Origin: Blastomyces gilchristii SLH14081
Lineage: Eukaryota > Ascomycota > Eurotiomycetes > Onygenales > Ajellomycetaceae
Assembly: GCF_000003855.2 (NCBI RefSeq)
Contig: NW_003101650.1
Coordinates: forward strand, 195,054-259,053
Direction of reading: 5' to 3'
DNA length: 64,000 nt
Part shown: piece after piece, positions 26,901 through 39,823 of the stretch
Layout: every line of letters begins with the position of its first letter
How positions within the stretch are numbered: the stretch's first letter is position 1
The notes under the pieces: model-generated
Databases searched by the model: none
What the model was told of the DNA's origin: nothing
Seen by the model: only the letters and a program-made list of their open reading frames with translations
Translations under genes and position numbers: made by a program

Positions 26901-28640
26901 TCACTGTAGAAGAAGCTGGCTGCAGAGGGTTGAGATTCTCTAAAGCTTGAAAACAGTGCTGAAGAGACAGCTGCATGACTTAGTATAAAAGATGAAAGAG
27001 AACTCAGGTCTCTGTGAGAGACTGACACTGAAGATTATAAGCTTCTCATATTACATCTTATAATTATTGAATTGATAAAGAATAAAACAGTCTACAATCT
27101 TTTAACTCAACTACTTTTAAAATTCATTAATAAGTTACAGAAGAGAGACATCTCTACTACAGCTTAAATTCAGAAGTTAAAGAAGAAAGAATTCAGTTTA
27201 AACTTGAAAGAGATAGACTCTGAGTGAGATGATACTGCTAAGAAATCAAGTCACTGATAACTAGAAGAATATGAACTTCTACTACTGAATAATTCAGTCT
27301 TCATTTCTCATAGCAGAGCAGTGTGTCAGAAGTTATTAAAAATTCATCATAATAATTCTCATACAGAACACTTCAGGTTAGAGAAGACTAAGAAGCTTTT
27401 AAAATGTAAATATATTTAAGACAAGCTTCAGACAGATATTAAAGAGTATATTAAAACTTATAATATTTATCAAAGAATAAAGATTCTGCAGTATAAGTAG
27501 TACAGTGAGTTAATATCACTGCCTGTTTCAAAGAGCTTATGACAGAATCTATTAATGAATTTCATAGTTGATCTATCAAAGTCAATAAGAGTCAAAGAAT
27601 ATGACTCAATTTTAGTCATTATTGATCATTTCATAAAGATAGTCAGATATATCTCTATTTATAAAAAGATTAAAGCCTCTGAATTAACTGATCTATTTTT
27701 AAATATCATCATTTATAATCACAGTGCTCTGAAATCATTGATAACAGATTAAGAATTCCTCTTCATCAGTAAATACTGATCAGCTTTTTACTATTATCTT
27801 ATAATAAAACATCTTCTCAGTACTGTATTTCATTCACAGATTAATGATCAGACTGAACATCAGAATCAGACACTAGAATAGTATCTTTAAGTATTCTGTT
27901 TATATTATCAGAATAATTGACTCAAACATCTTCTAATCACTGAATTCATATATAATAATATAAAGAATACAATCTTAAAAATATCTTCTTTCTATACTTA
28001 TTATGAATATAATTCTTTATTACTCAGTGACATTGCAGACAACATTTTAAAGAGAGAAATAGATAGTCAGAATATCAGACAGATACAGAGAATAAAGTAT
28101 CTCTCAGTATCAGAAGTAAAAGTGAGATTGAAACTTTTAAATAAAATTTATAGAAAAACAGTGAAAAGCATTTATTATACTCAGAAGTAGTAGATAGAAT
28201 ACTATAATTAAAAACATCTTTCAATGAAGTTCTTAATAGAGAATCAAGTACTACTTTTAGCAAAGAATATCAAGATAATGAGATTATATAAGAAGCTCAG
28301 TGAGTAATGACTAGAATCTTTTTCAGTAATAAAAGTGATAAGTAAGTAGATATATAAGTTAAAATTACTCACAGAATTGAAATTCATTCATTCTATTTTT
28401 CATATTTTCTATTTAAAGCTCTATAAGCAATGCTCTGAAATAAAGTCATCTCAGCTGAATAATATTGAGATTAAGAGTGATATTAAATATCTTATAAAGA
28501 AAATATTGAATAAGTAAACATATTACAGTAAGCTTCAATATCTTATTAAATGAGAAGATTATTCATTATCAGAGAATTCATGAAAATTACTTGAGCATTT
28601 GAAAAATGCTGAGAAAGAGATTGCAAGCTATAAGACAGTT
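23934..28640 (+). pseudogene. E2-B gag-pol remnant (gypsy chromovirus)
   Basis: Gag opens with ATG at 23934. The nucleocapsid knuckle lies near 24680-24750 as CFNC with His, but its last Cys has become Tyr. Protease-like sequence follows, then reverse transcriptase at about 25450-26110. Its active site reads YLNN at 25930-25941 instead of YLDD, so two catalytic aspartates are lost. RNase H lies at about 26330-26880. Integrase lies at about 27290-28200, and its catalytic core includes a 65-codon open stretch at 27555-27752. A chromodomain lies at about 28440-28640. Many TGA/TAG/TAA stops interrupt all of it. Confidence 0.88.
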
Positions 28641-29334
28641 AGTAGAGATCATCTTATTATATGTCAGAGATATTGAGTAAGAAATATTACTTAAGACTTC
28701 TTATTTTTTTCAAAGAGTTTTTTAGAGATGATCTTGTAATAATAAGCTGATATCTTATAGACTCTGTAGCACTCTTCTTCTATTTTCTCTTAAAGAATTT
28801 TTTAGAAGTTTAATGAGACTATACAAGTGTAAAATTTCTGAAGCAGTTAGAGAAAAGAAATATTTGAAATTAATAAAAAAGATTAATATTATTAATCTAT
28901 GAGCTGCTGCTATTCTAATGAGACTGCAGCTCACTGAAAAAGTAAAAAGAGAGAATCTCAGAGTCTACTCATTAATAATTATATCTTCATCAAACTTATT
29001 CTTCATCATTAAAGTCTTCAGTATCAGTATCTTTGTCTGCTGAGAAGTTAGTACTGTAGCACTGTAAAAGAGTATGAGAAATGTATAAAATATCAACTTA
29101 TCAACTTACAAAGCATCTCAGTCATCTGCTTTAACTGAAGCAAGATTCTCTTCAATCAGTGATTGATCTCTATGACACTTTCAATAGCAGTACTGATTAA
29201 TTCCTTCTTAAGATCAGTCATTCTGAGATGTTTTTTCATCTCAAAGATTCATGCTTTTGTCTTCTTTTGTAGATAAGTAAGGGAGATCTTCTCAGTCTTG
29301 ATAGAATCTGTCAATACTTAAAGCTCTGAGACTC

Positions 29335-29970
29335 TCACTCTGTACTGCTTGAGCATCTGAGCTTCTTATCAGAGTCAACACAACACCTTCTTATAGAGTA
29401 GATAATATTTACAGAGAGATAGAAGTTATTATTACAGATATAACAGAAATAATGAGAGTAAGAGAAGAAGCAGATGTATAGAATCTCTCTCTTCTTCAGC
29501 TGCTTGACACAGTGCAGACAAGTAGTGATGCCAGTCAGAGGCTGCACTGAAGCCTTCTCACAGAGAGAAGATGAAGAAATCACAGAACTCTGCAGACTCA
29601 ACTCAGCAGCATTCTGAGCAGGGCTCAGATGTGCTGTAGGAGAGAAACTATGAATTAAGCTTCTCAGAGTCACTGTTCCCAGAATCAAGCTCTCTTCAGA
29701 TTCCTCTCTGAATGACCACACAGGGTCATATGCCACTGTATTAACTGAGGGGGGGGGTGGCATTGTAATAACAGTGAGAGGGGCAGGGAATGAACTGGAC
29801 ACAGACAAACTGACTGGCAGAAGGGATGACACCTCACTGCAAGGCATGGTGACTATCATCACAGCTGTAAAAGAAGCAGGAGAAGAAGAAGATGTGATAA
29901 TGAAAGCAGTGCTCCTGCAGCTCATTGATGCTGCTGTCTCTGCCTTCAACCTGGCTTTCTTGACAGTCAT
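29335..29970 (-). CDS. Open frame of 211 codons in the E2 3' region, function unknown
   Basis: This is the longest open frame in the whole AT-rich tract. It lies antisense between the chromodomain and the 3' LTR of E2-B. The protein would be Ser-rich with a CLHC motif and a hydrophobic, Cys-bearing C-terminal third. The corresponding part of the left E2 copy (1008-1199, minus) is also open, but so is the plus frame in both copies (29774-29992 and 1039-1260). It could be a real accessory ORF of E2, or simply a stretch with few stops because the local GC content is higher. I do not recognise the family. Confidence 0.3.
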   Translation of the reverse strand: MTVKKARLKAETAASMSCRSTAFIITSSSSPASFTAVMIVTMPCSEVSSLLPVSLSVSSSFPAPLTVITMPPPPSVNTVAYDPVWSFREESEESLILGTVTLRSLIHSFSPTAHLSPAQNAAELSLQSSVISSSSLCEKASVQPLTGITTCLHCVKQLKKREILYICFFSYSHYFCYICNNNFYLSVNIIYSIRRCCVDSDKKLRCSSSTE

Positions 29971-30475
29971 GAAGACTGCTGCTGCATCATGAAGACATTT
30001 ATCTACTAGAAAACATCAGAATAAGCCCTCTACTGTTCTTCAAGAATAATACTCTCATACACTCACTATTGCAGATGAGAGGGGGGAGAGAAAAATGTAT
30101 TACAGAGAGAAAGAATCTTTTTGAAAAAATCCTATCACTACTGTTAGCTTTATCTCTAAAACACATCACTTTTGCAGGGAATTTTATACATAGAATAAAA
30201 TATATTGAAAGATCTGTAAGTTACTTGTTAACTATATTTTTCACATTTTAAATCAATATATAAGGAACTCACTTATCACACATTTGATTTAAATGAAGAT
30301 GGAAAAAGAAAGATCTACACAGTCAGTAGAATAACTCATCTATTTCTTTATACAGTATATATACTGTTAATCAGTTGATAATCATTGCTATATAACAAAG
30401 ATAATTTCTAATTCAGTAATCTTAAGAACATCAGAACTATGTTCTTAAAGAGAAGAATATTATTATACTCTCAGC

Positions 30476-30993
30476 TGTGTCAAGACTCTGTTACAGTTTC
30501 ACACAGCTTATTACTTTCATGTGAATAATTTCATCCTGTCTGAACCAGTTTTCAATCACTCTATAACATTATTCAGATATATCATAGAAAGATCTGATTG
30601 ATAAATATAAGAATCTCACTTCTATACAAGGTCAGTAGATTACTCTTTCTTGACAATGAGATGCTGCTGAGATATCACTCTGACTATTCTTGCTTATGAA
30701 ATGAGAGAAGAGTATTCACTCATTGTCTATATAGAATAACTAGATACTGACTTCTTATCAAAGAAGTCAGTAATTCATTTTCCTTCTACTGAAATATATA
30801 CAAGAGTTACTGTGTGCCTCATATAATCTTCTTAGTATACTAAGTATTATATCTGTGATATTCTTGCAATAACCCTGTAGTCTACAAGCTCACTATTTAA
30901 GCAAGATAGTCAAGCTTACTTATACAGCTTCTTAAACAACTACTTCTACATGACATCATTAACTAGTCACTGCTTCAGTTCCGCCACGTTACA
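30476..30993 (+). repeat. E2-B 3' LTR
   Basis: Begins TGTGTCAAG and ends CCGCCACGTTACA. 518 bases, with nearly all CpG lost in the first half compared with the 5' LTR. Confidence 0.88.
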
Positions 30994-33900
30994 GCTGAGA
31001 TGATAGTGTATAGTAAAATGAAAATAACTTAATAGCTCAGATCACTGCATCTGTCATTCAGTAAGCTTACAGATAATTATGAAATACTTGAGATTTTTAT
31101 AATCAGTGATTATCTTAAATTTGAAAATACTTCAGAGTTCAGAGTTTCATTCTTCTAGACAGTGTATAATTGTAAGAAGTTTCTTATCATAGATCTCATA
31201 GTTGTATTCAGTGAGACTCAGTTTCTTAGATATGAAGATGTATAATTGTAAGATATCTTTATTATTATATTATAATATAGCTTTCTCTGTAATATAGTTA
31301 AAGAAGTCAGCTTCAATAACTGTTTTATAATCAGAGTTAAATATTCTTAATAGAGAGATATTGATGAATATCTTCTTTATCTATGTAAATACAGCTTCAG
31401 TATTCACTGATCATTAAAATACTGAGTTCTTCTTAATAAGTTGTATAAGTGATCTTATAATATCTGAGAAGTTTTATATAAATCACTGATAGAAGTTAGT
31501 AAATTTGATGAAGCTTTATATATCTTTCACAGTATATAAAGCTTCTCATTCAAGAATGACAGAGACTTTCTCAGAATTTATTTAAATCTCTTTATTAACT
31601 TCTATGATAAAACCTAGATATTTAGTACTCTTGACTTTGAAATTATACTTATTAATATCTATTAATAGTTCTGCTTCTTATAATCATTGTAATACTCTTT
31701 ACATATATTCTTGATATTCTTTTCTGAACTTATCAGTGAAGATGAGAATATCATTAAGATATATAAGTACAAATTCATTAAGAAAATTCTGAAGTACTCA
31801 GTTAATATACTTCTAAAATGTACTGAGACTATTGGATCAGTTCAAAGAGTATAATTATTCATTCAAAGAGATTATAATATATTCAGAATGCTGTAAATCA
31901 TTCATCTTCTTCAGTGATACAGATTTTGTAAAATATGATAATAATATCTAGTTTTATAAATTATTGAGCTTGTCTGATGTGAGGTAGAGTTTCATTAATA
32001 AGAGATAAAGAATAGCAGTTCTTCTTAATTAATCTGTTCAATTCTTGATAGTTTATACAGAATTGAAGTTCTTTCATCTAATTTCTTTACAAGAGAATAG
32101 AAGCTGCAGTAGAAGAGTTACTAACATATATAAATTTCTTATTCAACAGATTATTGAGTGTCTTCTGAGAAAGAAGAAGTTCATCTCAAGATATATTATA
32201 AAGAGAGTCTTATGATGACTCAGAATTCTTATCATTCTTCTTTTCTAACTTAATACTGTGATTTACTTCTGAGTCTTATAAGAGAGGTATATGTATAATA
32301 TTATCTTATTGAAAGATATCTAGATATTTGTAATATTATTAAGAGAGTTTTGTATAAGAATCTGTTATTATAGTATGAGATAACTTCTCTAGAGCTTTCT
32401 TAATATCAGTCAGACTAATAAAATAGATTATCATATAATTCTGCTATCAGTGATCTTTTCAGTGACTTCTTTTTCAGAGCATTTCATAGATGTTGACAGA
32501 GATCTGTGTCAGATTCATAGTCTTGTGAATGTTATCTTCATAAACTCTATCATTATTAGAGAATATTAAGCTTCTATTTCAAGTGTTTAATAGAATATCT
32601 TATTTAAATAGCTAGACAAGTTCTAATATAAGATTATAATCAAAATTATCAACTTCATATGTATAGACATCTTCACATTGACATTCTCTGACATCTATAT
32701 TCAACTTTATCATGTAACAGATACAAATGTCTTTTGAGTTATTAAATTCTGTAAGAAGTTGAAGTTTTAATAAGAGAATACACTGAAGATTGTAATATCT
32801 TACAACTGAAGATTTAATCATTATATAATAATATAGATTACTATCTATCATGACTCTTATATTATACATGTTATTAATCACAGTAGATACAAGAATTGTA
32901 TTTATTATTATTTTCTCTTTAAGTTATTGTTATCTAATCTCTTCAAGCTTCTGTTTACAAATTTGAACAGAAGCTAATCTTTTTTCTATTTCATTAGAGT
33001 ATTTTTATAGTTATCCTTTAAATCTTTCTTCAATGCAATGTGGTTAATGCAGACAGACACTGATTTATTCTTTAAGTGAGAAGATATATAGGCTGATCAG
33101 CAGTTGAAAGTAATATATTCTAATCAGTTACAGTTAATGTATACTTCTTATTAACATCAATCAGTGACTTCTTCAGAAGTGATCTCAGAAACTCAGAAGC
33201 TTATTCAGACAGTGAAGACTCTTGCTTATATATGAATATTCAAGTCTACTCAGTTCATGATATCTGCATCACTGTTGTTATTTCTCAGTGCAGATGTATA
33301 AGTGACTGAGATGTAATATCTTCTATCACTGTTCTGTATACTCTTGAGCTTGATAAGACAGTTATTCAATGTCTGAAGTTATACACAGAAATCTTTATAA
33401 GTCTGGTCTTCATCTACACTTATAAGAATCTGTAAGAGTTTGAAAGTTAATATCTTCTTGAGCATGCTAATTTTTATTCAATTCTCTTAAGATTGATCAC
33501 CTGCTTCTAGAATCTTGATATCAAAGTCAGGAATAAATGTTATAAGAGAAGTATTTCTCTGTCAGATACTCTGTAATTAATCTAATACTTTCTATTATAT
33601 AGCAGTATCTCAGAACAGAATATCAAGATATTTAATAATATTATCAGATGTTTATAACATTGATTCATATACTTTTATTCATAAATGAAACTTCTGTTTC
33701 ATACAATTCTTCAATCATTCAGTGATATATTAATCTTAATTAATTAATAAATCAATAACATCTTCATCTATACTTAGTTTCATCAGTATTTTCAATCTTC
33801 ATGATGAGTAGAGAGTGAGATCAGAAGCATTAAAATATGTAAGAGTATCTAAGTGTTTTTTCAGTATTTATATTATATTTATATTCAATTCTGTCAGTGT

Positions 33901-34355
33901 TAAAATTGTCTGTGCAGAAGTTTCTTATTAAGATAATCATTGAATCTCTTTATATTGACATTATTAAGTCACATGCATATCAGCTATCTGTTACTATTGT
34001 AATTTCAACATTGCTCAGAGCTACTGTGACACTGCATCTATACTTGTATTCAAGAATTCTCTCATATTATCAGTAGACATAGCTGTATCATTCATCAGAT
34101 ATGTGTAATTATATGAATATCTTATATATCTGTATCAGAACTCTCAGATCTTTCACTGATATTCTCTTTATAAAATCTTATTCTCTTTATAAAATCTTGT
34201 TACAGAGTCAGAGCTACTGATAAGTAAGCTTCTATCTGAGAACTCAGTATTTACTTAACTGTTTAATCATTTCTCTATTTCTTATATATTATTACATGTT
34301 TGAATATCTCAATGAATAATCATTTTTAATAAGAAGACAATAAACATTTTTCAAG

Positions 34356-34646
34356 TATAAGAAGCTTACACTGAATAGATTAATATAATATTTATAGATC
34401 TTATATAACAAAGTAAAAAACATTAAAGAAGGAAAGTAAAGAGAAAGTGTGAGAATCAGTGATCAAAGTGAATATTTATACATGTTTATGATGATATACA
34501 CAGTGAAGCTTCGGGGCGGAAGAATAGAAATTCCATGAGTTTTTCACCTGAGAATCAGCGATCGAGAATCACTGAGAATCAGAGTGATGAAATCTATGAA
34601 GTGTAATGAAATAGTCTATATAATTGATCGAGCGCAGTCTGTCACA
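34356..34646 (-). repeat. E1-C 5' LTR
   Basis: Reverse-strand LTR, TATAAGAAGCTTA to GTCTGTCACA. A few CpG sites survive near 34510-34640 (GGGGCGG, GATCGAG, GAGCGC). Confidence 0.82.
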
Positions 34647-35060
34647 GTAGAAGATAATTTAATTTCTTCTGTATTTAAAATTTGATTAGTTTATACTCTT
34701 CAATTTGAGAGTTTCTGGGAGTGTTTTAATAGTTTTCATATCAGCTTTGAATTAGTAGTTGATTGAAGAAGAGAAAAGAGAGAAGAAAGAAATGAGAATA
34801 ACTTACCTTTATAATATAAAAACAGAGAATCACTGTAATTATTCTCTCTAGTAATAAAGATCTGTTTTCTACATATATCTCTGATATAGATTATATAATA
34901 ACTGTATACAAAGAATATCAATAGTATATGTATTGAATAAAGATAATGTTGCTATATAACACTGTAGCTGTTTCTGTACATCTCTGAAAGTAATTAATAT
35001 TTTCTTTAAGTCTCTTTATATTTGATAAGTTAATAATATATTTCAATGCACTTCTTCTTT

Positions 35061-35131
<71 letters not shown>

Positions 35132-36599
35132 TATTACTAACTGTCTCTTCTGCCTTCACTCTCTCTTAATACTTACTAAAATCAATTATATTATTTCTCT
35201 TCAAATATTCTGCGGTTCTGTAAACTATCAAGACATGTGAGCACTATCACAGATTGAAGAATGAGAAGAAGAAGATATTTAAGTAAGAGAAGACAGATTA
35301 TAAGATATATTATAATATCTTAAAAAGACTCTGTAAGAAAGTAGAATAATAATAATTTTAAGTAACACTTCTGATAAATTTAAACTGAACTAAGTATAGA
35401 AATAATATGAATGACATTACATATAAAAGAATGAAAAAGAAGATAGTGAAAAGTCTTATACAGTAGCAGTGAGGTCAGAAGAAGTTCTGAGAATGATTTG
35501 AAATCAAGATAAAGAGAGAGAGAGAGAAGAAGAGTATTACTGTAAATAAATAATAATAGAAGAAGATTAAGAGAGTATTAAAGTAAGAGATAAAGAAGTT
35601 AAAACTGATAACTTTTTTATTTATTAAAAGATAATAATTTTTGATAATACTTCTGTTCTCTAATTGATTAATAGAAGCTGATAGAGAAGAAGAGAATTAA
35701 GATCTTATTCAGATCTCAAATATACTTTATAATTTAGAATATTGAGAAGACAGCTCTGCTCTCTAAGTATATTAATCTACTTATCACTGAGATGAAACCT
35801 GAGATAGCAGATCAGAAAATGCAGGATTTTAAGACATAGATTAATCTGACTGAGAGAAAGCAGTGAAAATCCTTCTCTGAGAAGATAGCAGAGAGAGATT
35901 TTAAAATAATTATTATCTCAGATAAGAAGAAGAAGAAGAAGAATAAGAATAAGAAGTAGATTATAAAGAATAATAAGAAGAATGAGAAAGAGAAGAAAGA
36001 TAATAAATGGAAAAAGTTTTTTCTTTTTATATTAGTTAGGTATAAGTTCATAATTATTAATAATTGAAATTAATTTTAAGTTTTTAAAAATTATTGTACA
36101 AGTTGTAATCAATGTCAGAAATCATATATATATATATATTTCACTATCATGATTTACAAATCACTATAATGTATAAGTATCAATATTTTTTCATATTGAT
36201 ATTTATAATATTAATATATTTTTAATAATATTATTAGATAATATAATTTGATAACACTCTCTTTCACAATATTAATATATTTTAAGAAATATGACAGAGA
36301 TTAATCAAGATTATTTATTTACTTTTATATATTGATAATATTCAATCTGACTTAGTATTAAAATTATAACTAAGTTAAGAAAGAAGATTATTTTCTCTTA
36401 TAATAATTCTTCTTATATACATCAGTGATTAGTTATTAAAAATAAATTATTATCTTTCTTAAATTATTATTATATCTTCTGAATTCACTTCTTTCACTTC
36501 TTTTACTTCTATTAAAGATTTATAAACTCTTTAAGAAATCACTGTGAATTATAAAGTCTATATTATTTACAATTCAATACAGAATACTCTTTTTTAATT
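34647..36599. other. AT-rich stretch with an ATT microsatellite, no gene seen
   Basis: No E1 or E2 sequence is recognisable. An (ATT)n run with a few ATTTTT interruptions lies at 35062-35136 and gives a meaningless Tyr-rich frame. Purine-rich stretches near 35250-36010 give Lys/Glu-rich frames full of stops. This may include the unrecognised 5' part of the hAT element to its right, or the tail of another retroelement. Confidence 0.5.
35062..35136. repeat. (ATT)n microsatellite
   Basis: About 75 bases of ATT triplets with two ATTTTT variants. (AAT)n tails end the LINE and the SINEs in this window, so it could mark a reverse-strand copy of such an element, but the neighbouring bases do not match the SINE tail. 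Confidence 0.8.
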
Positions 36600-39210
36600 A
36601 TAATAAATAATCACTTCATTTTTCACATCTGATTTCAGGTTATAAAATTTATAAAAAACTCAAGATAAATACTGAGATGAACTATAGAATAATTATTAAT
36701 AGATTATATTATAGATTACTGAAGAGTCATCTCTCTACTATAATTACTGTAACTTTATTCAGAAATATTCATTATGAACTGATTATAACTCTGAAGGAAT
36801 TTTTTCTAACATTTGAAGTTATTAGAATATAGATAATAAAAGAAAAATAATTAGAAAATTACTACTGAGCTGATAAGTTACTCTATCAGATAATGATTTT
36901 TAATAATACTAACTTTCTAATTTGAAGAAAATTATGTAAAAATAATTATATATTAGTACTCTGATTTCATAACTCTCATCTGATAACTTGTATGAATAAT
37001 TACTTTATATATATATATCTCTGAATCTTTCTCTTTGATTAATTGAAAACTCTGAATTTTAAATACTTCTTTAAATACTTAATTCAAATCTTTATATTTC
37101 ATATTAATTCTATCTTCAGTTCAATCTTAAGATATACTATAAAGTTAATATACAATATCTAGAATCAGAGTTGAAGAATTATTATAGAGTGTCTCTTACA
37201 GTAAATATATAAATTAGTACAAATAATCTTATATTTATAAGAGTTATATATTATTATATTAATGAGAACTGAACTTATTAAGAGATATTAATTGAATTTA
37301 AATCATTAATCAGTAGTTATACTGAGAATTATATAACAGAGATATTAATAACTGTGATTAAAAATAACTATTAAGATATTAGTCTCAGTCTTCTTACAAT
37401 TAAAACTGATAATACTGTGAATAACTATACTATAATGAAGAGTTTAAAGTAAAAATTAACTTTGCATTTCTGAAATAATAAATAAGATTATATTCTCTGT
37501 ATTGCTCATGTGATTCAACTTATAATATAAACACTGATAAAGAATTATAATATTGAGATGAAGAATAATAAGATAACTGATTCTTGAAATAAGAATGAGA
37601 TGAAAGTAATTACTCAAGTAACTTTTACATTTACTTTATAAAAGATAATATTTTTTAATAATACTTTTTAATATTGTTTTTTAATAATGCTTTTTAATAA
37701 TACTACTGTTAATTTTAAATAGATTGATAAATAATTTAAATATCACAGATTTAAAACATTGTTAATATAATTTATATCTTCTTTAAATAATAATAATAAT
37801 TTCATGATATTTAATAAATAAATAAATCAGTCATATCACTGAATATAATACAGAATATTAGAATATAGTGAAGTTCAATATATAAGATAATTATTCAGAC
37901 TCTTTAATTATATCAGATAATTGATCATTGAGTGTAATACTCTGATTGAAAAAAAAATTCAGATATTAAAACTTTCTAATATGAAGTGAACTCAGTTAAA
38001 ATATATAATTAATTTACTGTTTCAGTTTTATAAGATAATAAAGACAGTCTTAATCACTTATATATCAATACTACAGTCAGTCTGATAAGTATATAACAGT
38101 TTATTTACTCATCTTAAGAAGTAGTTAAATCACTTAAAAAGAAATTCAGTCTGAGATAATGCTATAGTACAGACTATTATTACTGTAAGAAATAAACTAG
38201 TATATTACTACAGTAAGACTGAATAATCTTTTACAGAGTACTATACTATAGCAGCTCTACTAGATTTCTTTTATTAAGTTAATATCTACACTTCTCAAGA
38301 TTGAACAGAGAAGAAATGAGACTTGTATATTAAATTAGTCTGAGATTACTACAATATTAACTATCAGAGATTTGAATAAGCAGATGTTAGAGATGTGAAG
38401 ACAGTGAAATATAATTCTCTAGTAAGTAATAATTTTTGATAACACTTCATATTATATAGAACTATAATACTAACTTTGAAACAGAACTTATATATATTAA
38501 TTATAATTAAAAATCAGATAAAACTACATACTTATAAAACTAAATTTAACTACTATTTTCAAGATAATTTAAACAAATTTACATGCTAAATTAATTCTAG
38601 AGTTATAAAAAATTATTAAGAGTATATATTTAACTATTATACTGATAATATATGATATTCTGATAATTTCATTAATAGAGATGAGAATGAAGTGAAAGTT
38701 CAACTCAAGTCAAGATATTTATCACTATCACTGAGAATAATTATAAGAAGAAATAATTAAGAAACTCATGATTATAAAATATGAAATTATTAGATAGTTT
38801 AATATCTCTGATCACAGTATATCAGAGAAGTGTAGTTTTTATAAAAAAGTAAAGAATAAACTTATACAAGAATGTATTTAGTTGTTTCATAAGTATTATT
38901 AATAATTATTATTAAATTCTGATTATATAAGTAATCACTGAATAAATTGAATGAGACTGAATTTAATCTTCAGTCTCAGTTTCATTTTGATTTTAGAAGA
39001 ATGATTATCTTTCACAGTTTATTCTGAGAAATTACTCTTATTTCACTGTTCTTGAATTAAATCTAGTCATTTTTCACATCATTTCTCTCAGAAATAATTC
39101 ATTTTCAGATTTTTTTAAGGCTTGATTCTGATGAGACTCACACTAAGAAATGTATGAAATCAGATTAAATGAGATTAAATGTGAAATTCATGATCTCAGC
39201 GGCTAGTCTA
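36600..39210 (+). mobile_element. Decayed hAT transposon (transposase remnant and right end)
   Basis: Plus-strand frames with many stops show hAT transposase blocks. A TDN..NN motif lies near 37407-37430. A conserved block reading IAHVIQL lies at 37501-37521, spaced as in fungal hAT proteins. Sequence like the later transposase region lies near 38200-38420. The right end (about 39120-39210) carries the same last 90 or so bases as the 506-base TIR elements, ending GGCTAGTCTA at 39210. Beyond it E2 sequence begins. The left end was not found, so the start is approximate. This is a candidate source of the transposase that moved the short elements. Confidence 0.7.
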
Positions 39211-39823
39211 ATTATTGCTATATAATAAAGATAACTTCTAATTCAGTAATCTTAAGAGTATCAGAACTATGCTCTTAAAAAGAAGAGTATTATTACACTT
39301 TTAACTGTGTTAAGACTCTGTTACAGTTTTATACAGCTTATTACTTTTATACAGATAATTTTATCTTATCTAAATCAGTTTTCAATCACTCTATAACATT
39401 ATTCAGATATATTATAGAAAGATCTAATTAATAAATATAAGAATCTCACTTCTATATAAGATTAGCAGATTACTCTTTTATAATAGTAAGATACTGCTGA
39501 GATATCACTTCAGCTATTCTCACTTATAAAATGAGAGAAGAGTGTCTGTTCATTATCTATATAAAATAACTAGATACTGACTTCTTATTAAAGAAGTTAA
39601 CAATTCATTTTTCTTCTATTAAAATATATACAAGAGTTACTATATTTCTTATATAATCTTCTTAGTATACTAAGTATTATATCTGTGATATTCTCACAAT
39701 AACTCTGTAGCTCACAAGGTCACTATTTAAGCAAGATAGTCAAGCTCACTTATACAGCTTCTTAAACAACTACCTCTATATAACATTACTAACTAGTTAT
39801 TACTTTGATTCTGTTATATTACA
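39211..39823 (+). mobile_element. E2-C fragment: 3' internal end and LTR
   Basis: 39211-39305 matches the sequence just before the E2 3' LTR, and 39306-39823 is the LTR itself (TGTGTTAAG to TTACA). The rest of this E2 copy should lie left of the hAT insertion but is not recognisable there. No CpG remains. Confidence 0.82.

Larger units (their letters stand above)
23212..30993 (+). mobile_element. E2-B: complete Ty3/gypsy chromovirus of a second family
   Basis: The LTRs lie at 23212-23744 (533 bases) and 30476-30993 (518 bases). The target duplication GCTGA lies at 23207-23211 and 30994-30998. Inside are gag with a zinc knuckle, protease, reverse transcriptase, RNase H, integrase and a chromodomain, then about 1.8 kb of extra sequence before the 3' LTR. 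It is inserted in E1-C next to that element's RNase H region. Several frames run longer than in E1, but all are broken. Confidence 0.92.
13282..34646 (-). mobile_element. E1-C: large nested gypsy chromovirus, reverse strand
   Basis: This reverse-strand E1 has its 3' LTR on the left (13282-13979) and its 5' LTR on the right (34356-34646). Its body is found in pieces: chromodomain end 13980-14108 and 21142-21487, integrase to RNase H at about 21996-23211, and RNase H through gag at 30999-34355. The gaps are other elements: E1-D (14109-21141), TIR element 3 (21488-21995) and E2-B (23212-30993). I could not find a matching 5-base duplication at its two outer ends (AGAAC left, GTAGA right). Recombination, or two different E1 copies sharing the span, is therefore possible. 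Confidence 0.75.

Noticed and set aside
27555..27752. 65-codon open frame as a separate gene
   Set aside because: It is the integrase core of E2-B between stops.
35046..35240. Tyr-rich 64-codon protein
   Set aside because: It is translation of an (ATT)n microsatellite.
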